Positions 7,884-15,581 of a stretch of 64,000 nucleotides of DNA are shown here, in pieces. The position numbers and the translations under genes are program-made. This DNA is from Paraburkholderia ribeironis (lineage in GTDB: Bacteria > Pseudomonadota > Gammaproteobacteria > Burkholderiales > Burkholderiaceae). The notes below the pieces were generated by a model. It was not told the origin of the DNA. It saw only the letters and a list, made by a program, of their open reading frames with translations, and searched no databases. Numbering within the stretch: position 1 is the stretch's first letter; each line of letters opens with the position of its first letter. The stretch spans positions 34,916 through 98,915 of the forward strand of contig NZ_CYGX02000032.1 in assembly GCF_900019265.1 (NCBI RefSeq). The letters are read 5' to 3'.

Positions 7884-9131
7884 ATGCCGACTCCCATTTT
7901 CTTGAACGCCACCGAAGCCGCCGCCACGCTCGGCATCAGCTTGCCCACGCTGTATGCGTACGTAAGCCGCGGCATGCTGAGTTCGTCGCCGGATGCGCAA
8001 GGCCGGCATCGCCTCTACGATGCCGCCGAGGTGCGCCGCCTCGCGCGTCGCAAGCAGGACGGCAAGCGCGCCGGCAAGGTCGCGCAGAAGGTGCTGGACT
8101 GGGGCGTGCCGGTACTCGAATCGTCGATCACGCTGGTCGCCGACGGCCGCCTGCTGTATCGCGGCCATGATGCGATGGAGCTGGCGCGCGCCGCGTCGCT
8201 CGAGGACGTCGCGGCATTGCTGTGGGAATGCAGCGCACGACGCCTTGCCAATGCGCCGGCCGTGCCGCTCGCCGCCGCTCAGTGGGCGGCGTGGCTCAAG
8301 CTGTGGAGCGACAGCACGCCGCTCGATCGCGCGCTCGTGCTGCTCCCGGCGGCCGCGGCGCAAATGCCGCGCGTCTGGGCGCTCGGCCGCGATGCGCAAC
8401 TCGATACCGCCTGCGCGGTCATGCGGCTCTTGGCCGCCGCGATGATTTCGGCGGCGCCGTCGCACGAGCCGCTGCATCGGCAACTGGCTGCGGCGTGGCA
8501 TGTCCGCAACCGGCAACAGGCCGGCCTGCTGCGCGCAGCGCTGGTGGCCTGCGCGGATCACGAACTGAACGCGTCGACCTTCACGGTTCGTTGCATCACG
8601 TCGACGGGGACGCACCTGTTCGGCGCGGTGGCGGGAGGACTTGCGGCCCTGGCGGGCCCGCGTCATGGCGGCGAGACGGTGCGCATTGCCGCGCTGCTCG
8701 ACGAAGCGTCGCGCGCACCCGATCTCGACCGCTATCTGGCCAATCGCCTGGCGCACCATGAGCATGGTGCGTATGCGTACGGAGCCGTGCTACCGGGCTT
8801 CGGCCATCCGCTCTATCCGGACGGCGACCCGCGTGCGCGGCTGCTGCTGACGATGCTCGCCGATTGCGCGCCGACGCGCTCGCCGCTCGCTGAAGTGCTG
8901 ACGCTCGCGCGCACGGTGCGCGACACGACCGGCGCGGAACCGACCGTCGACTTCGCGCTTGCGGCCATCGAGCGGGTGTTGGGGCTGCCGGCCGGCGCCG
9001 CGTTCACGCTGTTCGCGGTGGGCCGGGTGGTCGGCTGGATCGCCCATGCCATGGAACAAACGCGCGATGGCCGGTTGATCCGGCCACGTGCGCGCTATAT
9101 CGGAGAGTATGAGGCGGCCGCCCTGGAGTAA
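7884..9131 (+). CDS. Citrate synthase-family enzyme with N-terminal MerR-like helix-turn-helix domain
   Basis: 415-residue fusion. Residues 1-60 form a DNA-binding-like helix-turn-helix: NATEAAATLGISLPTLYAYVSRGML followed by GRHRLYDAAEVRRLARRK, as in MerR/excisionase heads. Residues ~70-410 are a citrate synthase-like domain. All three catalytic positions appear: His261 (GPRHGGE), His308 (GFGHPLY, followed by DPRA) and Asp356 (VDFALAAI). The end WIAHAMEQ and RPRARYIG matches the acyl-CoA/oxaloacetate-binding C terminus of the family. It should therefore still condense an acyl-CoA with an oxo-acid, but the second His is followed by Pro rather than the Arg of true citrate synthases. It is divergent from a CoA-transferase and may act as an enzyme that also regulates its own locus. 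Confidence 0.87.
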   Translation: MPTPIFLNATEAAATLGISLPTLYAYVSRGMLSSSPDAQGRHRLYDAAEVRRLARRKQDGKRAGKVAQKVLDWGVPVLESSITLVADGRLLYRGHDAMELARAASLEDVAALLWECSARRLANAPAVPLAAAQWAAWLKLWSDSTPLDRALVLLPAAAAQMPRVWALGRDAQLDTACAVMRLLAAAMISAAPSHEPLHRQLAAAWHVRNRQQAGLLRAALVACADHELNASTFTVRCITSTGTHLFGAVAGGLAALAGPRHGGETVRIAALLDEASRAPDLDRYLANRLAHHEHGAYAYGAVLPGFGHPLYPDGDPRARLLLTMLADCAPTRSPLAEVLTLARTVRDTTGAEPTVDFALAAIERVLGLPAGAAFTLFAVGRVVGWIAHAMEQTRDGRLIRPRARYIGEYEAAALE

Positions 9132-9153
9132 GGTTGGCCGCCGCCTGCGCGCT

Positions 9154-9459
9154 TCAAACCGCGCCGATCCCGCGCGACAGCCAGCTCAACACCGGCAGTC
9201 CGAACAGCGGCTTGGGCGCGGCGCGCTCGGAGCCGCTCGCCAGCGCGAAGCGCGCCCCCGCCTGACCCGCACTGATCCACGCCACCGCCCGCCGCGGCAA
9301 CTCGATCGACTCGCCGGTAGCGAGCCAGTGATCCTCGCTATGGCCTTCGATGGTCAGCCAGATCTCGCCCGCGATCACCTTGACGATCGACGGACGCGCG
9401 ACACGCCAGGCCGTCGCCGGCTCGTCCTGTTCCAATTCGAATATCCGGACTTCACGCAT
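9154..9459 (-). CDS. DUF2917 domain-containing protein
   Basis: 101-residue cytoplasmic protein matching the DUF2917 family: a small cupin-like beta structure with IVKVIAGEIWLTIEGHSEDHWLATGESIELPRRAVAWISA. There is no signal peptide or membrane segment. The start has an AAGGAGAA ribosome site. Family members commonly sit beside MocR-type regulators in Burkholderiales, and here the gene is divergent from one, with a shared intergenic inverted repeat. No biochemical role is established for the family. The single-domain cupin fold suggests ligand binding, but this is inference. Confidence 0.8.
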   Translation of the reverse strand: MREVRIFELEQDEPATAWRVARPSIVKVIAGEIWLTIEGHSEDHWLATGESIELPRRAVAWISAGQAGARFALASGSERAAPKPLFGLPVLSWLSRGIGAV

Positions 9460-9526
9460 TGCCGTTCTCCTTCAACGCACTTTCTGTTGTATCGATTATT
9501 GACGTGCGATGATCGGATACCCATGC

Positions 9527-9555
9527 ACAGTTCCGAACACTTTCATCGGAACTGT
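9527..9555. promoter_or_regulatory. Inverted repeat between DUF2917 and MocR genes, candidate MocR operator
   Basis: Perfect 10-bp arms ACAGTTCCGA (9527-9536) and TCGGAACTGT (9546-9555) separated by 9 bp. A third, partial copy TCGGACAGT follows at 9568-9576 and overlaps a consensus -35 TTGACA at 9576-9581. The position between divergent genes and the multiple half-sites fit binding by the adjacent MocR protein. Confidence 0.6.
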
Positions 9556-9676
9556 TCAGTCGAAAAATCGGACAGTTGACACGACTGTTGCGTCGCGAGC
9601 CACGCGCTTCGGCTCGAGTGCGCTCGACAACACGCAGCATGCTGCTCGCCGCTTGCCGCTCGAAGGAAGCCTTCGT

Positions 9677-11095
9677 ATGAAACTCGAAATCCAGCTCGAC
9701 CGTGAAAACGGCGTGCCGCTCACCGAGCAGATCGTCAGCGGCGTCACTGCGTGGATCCGCTCGCGCGCCGCCCACCCCGGCTCGAAGCTGCCGTCGATTC
9801 GCCAGTTCGCCGCCGACTTCGGCGTGAGCCGCTTTCCGGTGATCGAGGCGTATGACCGGCTGGTTTCGCTCGGCTATGTCGACTCGCGACACGGCTCGGG
9901 CTTCTATGTCGCCGACCGCCAGCCGGCGGCCTCACGTTGCCAGGGCACTTCCGATCCGCGCCGCGCCGAGGACGAATCGGGACATCTGCTGCAGCAGTTC
10001 AACTACCCGGGCGAGACGCTCAAGCTCGGCAACGGTTCCATTCCGGAAAGCTGGCGCGACATGGACGCGATCGCGCAGGCGATCCGTCACGTGTCGCGCA
10101 CCGACCCGGCGAGCATGGTCGACTACGCAACGCCGCTCGGCAATCTGACCTTGCGCGAACATCTGCAAAGCCGCATCGGCCAGTTGGGCATTCAGGCGGA
10201 CACGTCGCAGATCCTGATCACCAACGGCGCTAGCCAGGCATTCGATCTGCTGATGCGCTACATGCTCAAGGCCGGCGATACGATCTTTGTCGAAGACCCC
10301 GGCTACTACAATCTGTACGGCCTGCTGAAGCTGCACGGCGTGAACCTGGTCGGCATTGCGCGCACCCGCAACGGCCCCGATCTCGACGTGATGCAGGCGC
10401 AGCTCAAGCTGCACCGGCCGAAGCTGTTATTCATCAACACCGTATTCCACAACCCGACCGGCACCACGGTCGCGCCGCAAGTCGCGTTCCGGCTTTTGCA
10501 ACTGGCGCGCGAGCATGGCTTCTCGATCATCGAAGACGACATCTACGCCGACTTCCAGACTGAGCTCACCGATCGCCTCGCGACCCTCGATCAGCTCGAG
10601 CACGTGATTTACGTCGCGGGTCTGTCGAAAACGCTGTCGTCGTCGCTGCGGATCGGCTGCGTGGTGGCGAGCCACGCGATCATCAAGGATCTGGTCGACA
10701 TCAAGATGCTGACGAGCATCGGCGGCTCGCGCTTTGCCGAGGCGGTCGCGGTGTCGCTGCTGGAGCGCGGCGCGTATCGCAAATATCTGGAACGCCTGCG
10801 CCGCCGCATGCGCGACGCGCTCGGCTCGACTATTCAGACGCTCGAAAACGCCGGCTGGGAGATTTTCGAAAAACCCGTCGGCGGCAAGTTCGTATGGGCT
10901 CGCGTGCCGCATGTCGCCGACGCACAGCGGCTGGTGGAGTGCGGCGTGCCGCTGGGCGTGACGGTGGTGCCCGGCTGCTACTTCCGGCCGAACATGGAGG
11001 TCAGCCCGTGGATCCGGATTCACGCGGCGTTCAGCAACGATCCCCGCGCACAAGCGTTCTTTCACGCCGCCGCGGCATTGCCGGCGGACGCTTGA
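9677..11095 (+). CDS. MocR/GntR-type transcriptional regulator with aminotransferase domain
   Basis: 472-residue PLP-dependent regulator. Residues ~10-75 form a GntR winged helix (PLTEQIVSGVTAWIRSRA, LPSIRQFAADFGVSRFPVIEAYDRL, RHGSGFYV). After a linker, residues ~110-470 form a fold-type I aminotransferase domain (ITNGASQAFDLLMRYML, DPGYYN, VFHNPTGTT). The PLP lysine is about residue 318 in AGLSKTLSSSLRIG. Such proteins sense an amine or amino acid, or PLP itself, and regulate neighbours. Start chosen at 9677 with GAAGGAAG upstream. The gene diverges from DUF2917 across a shared inverted repeat, indicating local regulation. Effector unknown. Confidence 0.92.
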   Translation: MKLEIQLDRENGVPLTEQIVSGVTAWIRSRAAHPGSKLPSIRQFAADFGVSRFPVIEAYDRLVSLGYVDSRHGSGFYVADRQPAASRCQGTSDPRRAEDESGHLLQQFNYPGETLKLGNGSIPESWRDMDAIAQAIRHVSRTDPASMVDYATPLGNLTLREHLQSRIGQLGIQADTSQILITNGASQAFDLLMRYMLKAGDTIFVEDPGYYNLYGLLKLHGVNLVGIARTRNGPDLDVMQAQLKLHRPKLLFINTVFHNPTGTTVAPQVAFRLLQLAREHGFSIIEDDIYADFQTELTDRLATLDQLEHVIYVAGLSKTLSSSLRIGCVVASHAIIKDLVDIKMLTSIGGSRFAEAVAVSLLERGAYRKYLERLRRRMRDALGSTIQTLENAGWEIFEKPVGGKFVWARVPHVADAQRLVECGVPLGVTVVPGCYFRPNMEVSPWIRIHAAFSNDPRAQAFFHAAAALPADA

Positions 11096-11172
11096 GGGCG
11101 CGGCTGCGTGGCGCCGCACTTTTCCCTGGAATAGCGAGTACCAGCCCGTCCCCGCGCGCCTAGCCGCCCTCC

Positions 11173-11971
11173 ATGTCCACGACGCCGACCCCGTCCGCCT
11201 CCGCTGCCAACGCTCCGTCGGGACCATCGGCCCGCTCGCTCACCGTGATGTTGTGGCTCGTCGCCACCGGCTTCTTCATGCAGACGCTCGACTCGACCAT
11301 CGTCAACACCGCGCTCCCCGCGATGGCGACGAGCCTCGGCGAGTTGCCGTTGCGCATGCAGTCGGTGGTGATCGCCTATTCGCTGACGATGGCAGTGATG
11401 ATCCCGGTGTCGGGCTGGCTGGCGGACAAACTCGGCACGCGGCGCGTGTTCTTCAACGCGATCCTCGTGTTCGCGGTCGGTTCATTGCTGTGCGCGAACG
11501 CGCACACGCTGAACCCGTTGGTAATTTTCCGCATCGCGCAGGGCGTGGGCGGGGCGATGCTGCTGCCGGTCGGACGGCTCGCGGTGCTGCGCACTTTTCC
11601 CTGCGAATCAGCCACTGTGGCTGCGGCTCGTGCAACTGGCGTTCTTCGGCGCCGTCAACTCGATGCAGTTCACCGCGATGAACACGTTGACGCTCAAGGA
11701 CCTGGGCACTGGTGGCGCGAGCAGCGGCAACAGCCTGTTTTCGCTGGTCCAGATGCTTTCGATGAGTCTCGGCGTGACCGTGGCCGGCGCGCTGCTCGCG
11801 ACCTTCACCGGTCTGTTGCAGCGCGTGACCGCGATCAACTCGCTGCCCGCCTTTCACGCGACGTTCCTGTGCGTTGGGTTCATTACGGCGTGCTCGTCGT
11901 GGATCTTCGCGCAACTGTCCCCGGACATTCGCACGCCAGCGAAAAAGACCGATCCTTCGGAGCGGACCTGA
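11173..11971 (+). pseudogene. Decayed MFS multidrug transporter, DHA2/MdtD type, with internal deletion and frameshift
   Basis: The first ~144 codons encode the start of a 14-TM-type MFS exporter ([54 protein letters not shown], ending at VLRTFP). The frame then loses homology near 11600. The distal part continues in a different frame from about 11609 ([46 protein letters not shown]), which matches the C-terminal third of MdtD-like proteins. About 200 residues in the middle, including several membrane helices, are absent. Neither fragment could form a transporter. The junction is a deletion combined with a frame change, so a simple sequencing indel does not explain it. Confidence 0.85.
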
Positions 11972-12213
11972 GACGCGTGACGCTCGCCGCCGATCCGCAA
12001 CGGGGCATGCGCCGCACCAGCAAAGTGCGAAGCGGCGGGTCCAGATCCGGACTGGCGCACGATCGTCGTATCAACGCGCCTCTACCACGTGTGCCTGCTG
12101 TGTTGCAGTACGCGCATAGTTCTTGCTCGGCTATCCTGTAAACTCTCGCGTTCTACGCGTGCGCGTGACTTGCGTCGAGCCTGCAAGCGCGCCGCCACTT
12201 TCACACGACTGAC

Positions 12214-13491
12214 ATGATGAGCATGATCGAACTCGATCCTCCCGGCTTCCAGCCACCACGCCCGATGGCCGGCGACGAAGGCTCGCGGCGCACCGTTCTG
12301 TACGGCGCCTACACCGTCTTCAGCGTGTTTCAGCCTGTTTTCTCGGTGTCGCACCGGCGCGCGATCGGCTATCACGCGTCGCTGCGCGCCCACGACGAGC
12401 ACGCGCAGCACGTGCCGTCGCACGAGGTCTTCACGCAAGCCGCACGGCGCGGCGACCTGCTGGAACTCGGCCGGCTGGCCGAATCGCTGCATCTTGGCAA
12501 CTTCAATGCGTTCGACAGCCATGACGAATGGCTCTTCCTAAGCCTCCACCCAGCCGCGCTGATGGACACCAGTTACGGCGATGCGCTGCTTGCCGGGCTC
12601 AAGGCGCTCGGCTTGCCGCCGCAACGCGTGGTGCTCGAAGTGTCCGAGCAGGCAGGCGGCGAGACCACGCGCTTTGCCGAGATCATCGACGCGCTGCGCA
12701 AGTCCGGTTTCCTGATCGCACTGGACGGCTTCGGCGCGAAGCATTCGAACATTGACCGCGTGTGGAATCTGCGCCCGGACATCGTCACACTCGACCGCTG
12801 CATCCTCGCGCAAGCCAGCGAACACTCGCATATTGAACGCGTGCTGCCAGGGCTCGTCTCGCTGCTGCACGAATCCGGGCAACTGGTGCTGATGGGTGGC
12901 CTGAGCACCGAGCGTGACGCGTTGATCGCGCTCGAATGCAACGTGGACTTCGTGCAGGGCGCGTTCTTCGCGGGCCCGAGCGTTGAGCCGGTCAAACCGC
13001 AGACAGCGGCCGGCCTGATGGACTCGCTCTCGGCGGCGCTGCGCGAACGGGTCGCGGCGCGCGAACGCGCACAATCGACGCGGCTCGCACCTTACGTCAA
13101 GGCACTGGAAACAGCCGCCGCGCAGTTGATTGCCGGCGAGTCGATCTCGCAGGCGACCGCACCGCTGCTCGCGCTCGGCGAAACGGCGCGCTGCTTCGTG
13201 CTCGACGGTTCGGGCAGGCAGATCGGCGACAACGTGCTGCCGCCAGGACGCACATCGCAACGCGCGAAACGTTTCCGGCCTCTGTTGCATTCGGAAGGCG
13301 CGAGTTGGGAACGCCGGCCGTACTTTATCCAGGCGATGCGCGTACCGGATCGGGTGCATCTGACGCCGCCCTACCTGTCGATCAACGAAGCGCACCTGTG
13401 CGTAACCGCCTCGATCGCCGCGCATACGCCGCATGGCACACAGGTGCTATGCCTCGATATCAACTGGGAAGTCGCGGCTCATCGCAATTGA
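12214..13491 (+). CDS. Degenerate EAL-domain protein with C-terminal sensor-like domain
   Basis: 425 residues. The N-terminal half is an EAL fold (FQPVFSVSHRRAIGYHASLRAH; LVLEVSEQ-like strand; LIALDGFGAKHSN; VDFVQGAFFAGP). Key catalytic residues of cyclic-di-GMP phosphodiesterases are altered: the Glu of the EAL motif is replaced in GYHASLR, the NLS Asn is missing (LSLHPAAL), DDFG is DGFG, and the loop Lys before the second Asp is absent (DIVTLDR). Hydrolysis is therefore unlikely; binding or protein interaction is possible. From about residue 275 a second domain (PYVKALETAAAQLI, RCFVLDGSGRQIGDN, YFIQAMRVPDRVHL) resembles a PAS/Cache-like sensor. No transmembrane segment is apparent. The tail converges on the sigma factor gene. 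Confidence 0.82.
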   Translation: MMSMIELDPPGFQPPRPMAGDEGSRRTVLYGAYTVFSVFQPVFSVSHRRAIGYHASLRAHDEHAQHVPSHEVFTQAARRGDLLELGRLAESLHLGNFNAFDSHDEWLFLSLHPAALMDTSYGDALLAGLKALGLPPQRVVLEVSEQAGGETTRFAEIIDALRKSGFLIALDGFGAKHSNIDRVWNLRPDIVTLDRCILAQASEHSHIERVLPGLVSLLHESGQLVLMGGLSTERDALIALECNVDFVQGAFFAGPSVEPVKPQTAAGLMDSLSAALRERVAARERAQSTRLAPYVKALETAAAQLIAGESISQATAPLLALGETARCFVLDGSGRQIGDNVLPPGRTSQRAKRFRPLLHSEGASWERRPYFIQAMRVPDRVHLTPPYLSINEAHLCVTASIAAHTPHGTQVLCLDINWEVAAHRN

Positions 13492-14445
13492 ATGTGCCGA
13501 GCGTTGCTGGATTCGTGCGAGTAGCCGCTTGACTGCCGCACGACCCAGCACCCGGTTGGCGGCATCCAGATTCGCTGCGCTGGTGACGATGCGCAACGCG
13601 ACGATCCTGGTCGAGCCATCCGTCCGGCCGTTTGTCCACACGTCGAGCATGCCGACGACATCGCCTTCGAAGAACAAGGCGACGCACATGGCCCCCTCCA
13701 CCGACACCACCTCTGCATTGCTCGCTTGCTGTGCAAGCGACGTGACCGTGTCCACCCACCCTGCCGCGACCGGCTCAGGTGCACACACCGGCGCACACAC
13801 CGGCGCAAGGACAGGCACGTCACTGACGACTTGCGGCGTGTCACTGAAGAGCCGCAACAGGCCCGCTCGATCCTGCGCTTCCAGCGCGGCGCGCAAGCGC
13901 TCGACGATCCGCGCATGTGCGGCGGGATCGGGCCGTTGCAACGGCGCCCCCGCGCGCTGCAGCTTCGTTCTGGCCCGATGGACGATCTGCCGGCAAGCGG
14001 CCGGCGTGCGCTCGAGAATTCTTCCGATCTCCGCGTAATCGCAATCGAAGGCTTCGTGCAACACGAACGCCGCGCGTTCGTCGGGCTTCAGACGTTCGAG
14101 CAGCAGCATCACCCCGTAGGACATCTCCGCCGCCCGCAAGGCCAGCTCTTCCGCCGATGGCGCCACCTCGTCGAGCCACGGCTCCGGCAGCCAGCCCGCA
14201 TGCTGCGACGCGCGTTCGCGCTGCACGTGTCGCAAACGGTCGATCGCGGCGCGCGTGGTGATCGTGGTGAGCCAGGCGGCCGGTGTTTGCACCGCTTGCG
14301 TATCCGCCAGATGCCACTTGAGCCAGACGTCCTGCACCACGTCCTCTGCTTCGGCGCGGCTGCCAAGCATCCGGTATGCCAGCGCGAGCAGGCGGGCGCG
14401 CACGGCCTCGAAACTGGATGCCTTGTCGATTCCTTGTTCCGTCAT
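13447..14445 (-). CDS. ECF RNA polymerase sigma factor, SigJ/ECF41-like, with SnoaL-type tail
   Basis: 332 residues. Sigma region 2 (ARLLALAYRMLGSRAEAEDVVQDVWLKW) and region 4 (ERAAFVLHEAFDCDYAEIGRILERTPAACRQIVHRAR) are intact. The C-terminal ~130 residues resemble the SnoaL-like extension of ECF41 sigma factors, including the closing GDVVGMLDVWTNG and ALRIVTSAANLDAAN. The DGGGK motif that typically controls ECF41 activity is not visible; in its place is a low-complexity APVCAPVCAPEPV stretch. The start at 14445 has a GGAGG ribosome site. No carboxymuconolactone decarboxylase or reductase gene, the usual ECF41 partner, is adjacent. The 3' end overlaps the EAL gene tail by 45 bp. Confidence 0.88.
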   Translation of the reverse strand: MTEQGIDKASSFEAVRARLLALAYRMLGSRAEAEDVVQDVWLKWHLADTQAVQTPAAWLTTITTRAAIDRLRHVQRERASQHAGWLPEPWLDEVAPSAEELALRAAEMSYGVMLLLERLKPDERAAFVLHEAFDCDYAEIGRILERTPAACRQIVHRARTKLQRAGAPLQRPDPAAHARIVERLRAALEAQDRAGLLRLFSDTPQVVSDVPVLAPVCAPVCAPEPVAAGWVDTVTSLAQQASNAEVVSVEGAMCVALFFEGDVVGMLDVWTNGRTDGSTRIVALRIVTSAANLDAANRVLGRAAVKRLLARIQQRSAHSIAMSRDFPVDIEA

Positions 14446-14736
14446 GTGTAGACCTCCAGATCGTGCGTGATGAAAAAGCGCGCCTTGCCTGCCTGCAATA
14501 GTGCCCAGGCGCGCGCCGTACTCGGTATCCTGTTCAACTTGACGCGCGGGCAATCGGCGATGTGACAGCCCGACGCAAAAATATTCCTGTCACGCGGCCG
14601 CGCGCTACTTCGTCAAATGAGCAATAACCGGCGCATGGGGCGCGCGGTTTCTGAACCGGCCGCGGCTCAACACGCTGCTCACCACGCTTGTGACAAGCTT
14701 GTAACGAGTATCCGCGCCGTCCATCGCGAGACTCCT

Positions 14737-15384
14737 ATGCATCCCAACTATCCATCCGTCACTGGTCTCGGCCTCGTGCCTACCGTGATCGAACAATCCA
14801 GTCGCGGCGAGCGCGCTTACGACATTTACTCGCGGTTGCTGCGCGAACGCATCGTGTTCCTCGTCGGGCCGGTCAACGAGGAATCGGCAAGTCTGATTGT
14901 CGCGCAAATGCTGTTTCTGGAATCCGAGAACCCCGACAAGGATATTTCCTTTTATATCAACTCGCCGGGCGGCTCGGTATATGACGGCCTCGCGATTTAC
15001 GACACCATGCAGTTCATTCGCCCGCAGGTATCGACGTTGTGCACCGGCTTCGCTGCCAGCATGGGGACGTTCCTGCTGAGCGCGGGTCAACGCGGCAAGC
15101 GGTATGCGTTGCCGAACGCGCGCATCATGATCCACCAGCCGTCCGGCGGCAGTCAGGGCACGGCGGCAGACGTCGAGATACAAGCCAAAGAGGTGCTGTA
15201 TCAACGGGCACGCCTGAATGCAATCATGGCCGGGCACACCAGGCGCAGCGTCGAGGAAATCGCCCGCGACACCGACCGCGATAACTTCATGTCGGCACAC
15301 GAGGCCAAGGAATATGGATTGATCGACGACGTACTGGAAACACGTGCATCGCTAGGTGGCACGATTCGTCATCAGGACATGTAG
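14737..15384 (+). CDS. clpP: ATP-dependent Clp protease proteolytic subunit, second/orphan ClpP
   Basis: 215-residue serine protease subunit of the ClpP family, which forms tetradecameric barrels fed by ClpX or ClpA. The catalytic triad is intact: Ser108 (GFAASMG), His133 (IHQPSGG) and Asp182 (TDRDNF). The N-terminal handle and substrate segments ([43 protein letters not shown]) are canonical. There is no trigger factor, clpX or lon next to it, unlike the housekeeping clpP operon of Burkholderia, so it is probably an additional paralogue. The ATG at 14737 gives the family N terminus, but the ribosome site is weak and an upstream start cannot be excluded. The next gene encodes a NYN-domain protein. 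Confidence 0.92.
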   Translation: MHPNYPSVTGLGLVPTVIEQSSRGERAYDIYSRLLRERIVFLVGPVNEESASLIVAQMLFLESENPDKDISFYINSPGGSVYDGLAIYDTMQFIRPQVSTLCTGFAASMGTFLLSAGQRGKRYALPNARIMIHQPSGGSQGTAADVEIQAKEVLYQRARLNAIMAGHTRRSVEEIARDTDRDNFMSAHEAKEYGLIDDVLETRASLGGTIRHQDM

Positions 15385-15581
15385 TGGCGCTATCCCATTG
15401 TCTTTGCTCTTTGCAAATCTGATGAGAATGGCGACAGCACCCACCTCCACCACTCACGCCGACCACGGCTTTCCGCCGCCCTTGTCGGTGCGCACGGAAC
15501 ACAAAAGCTGGCCACCTTCGCTGGAATCGCTATCATGGTCGCGATTCGTCGAAATCGACGATCGCTTCAATGGAGAGATTT

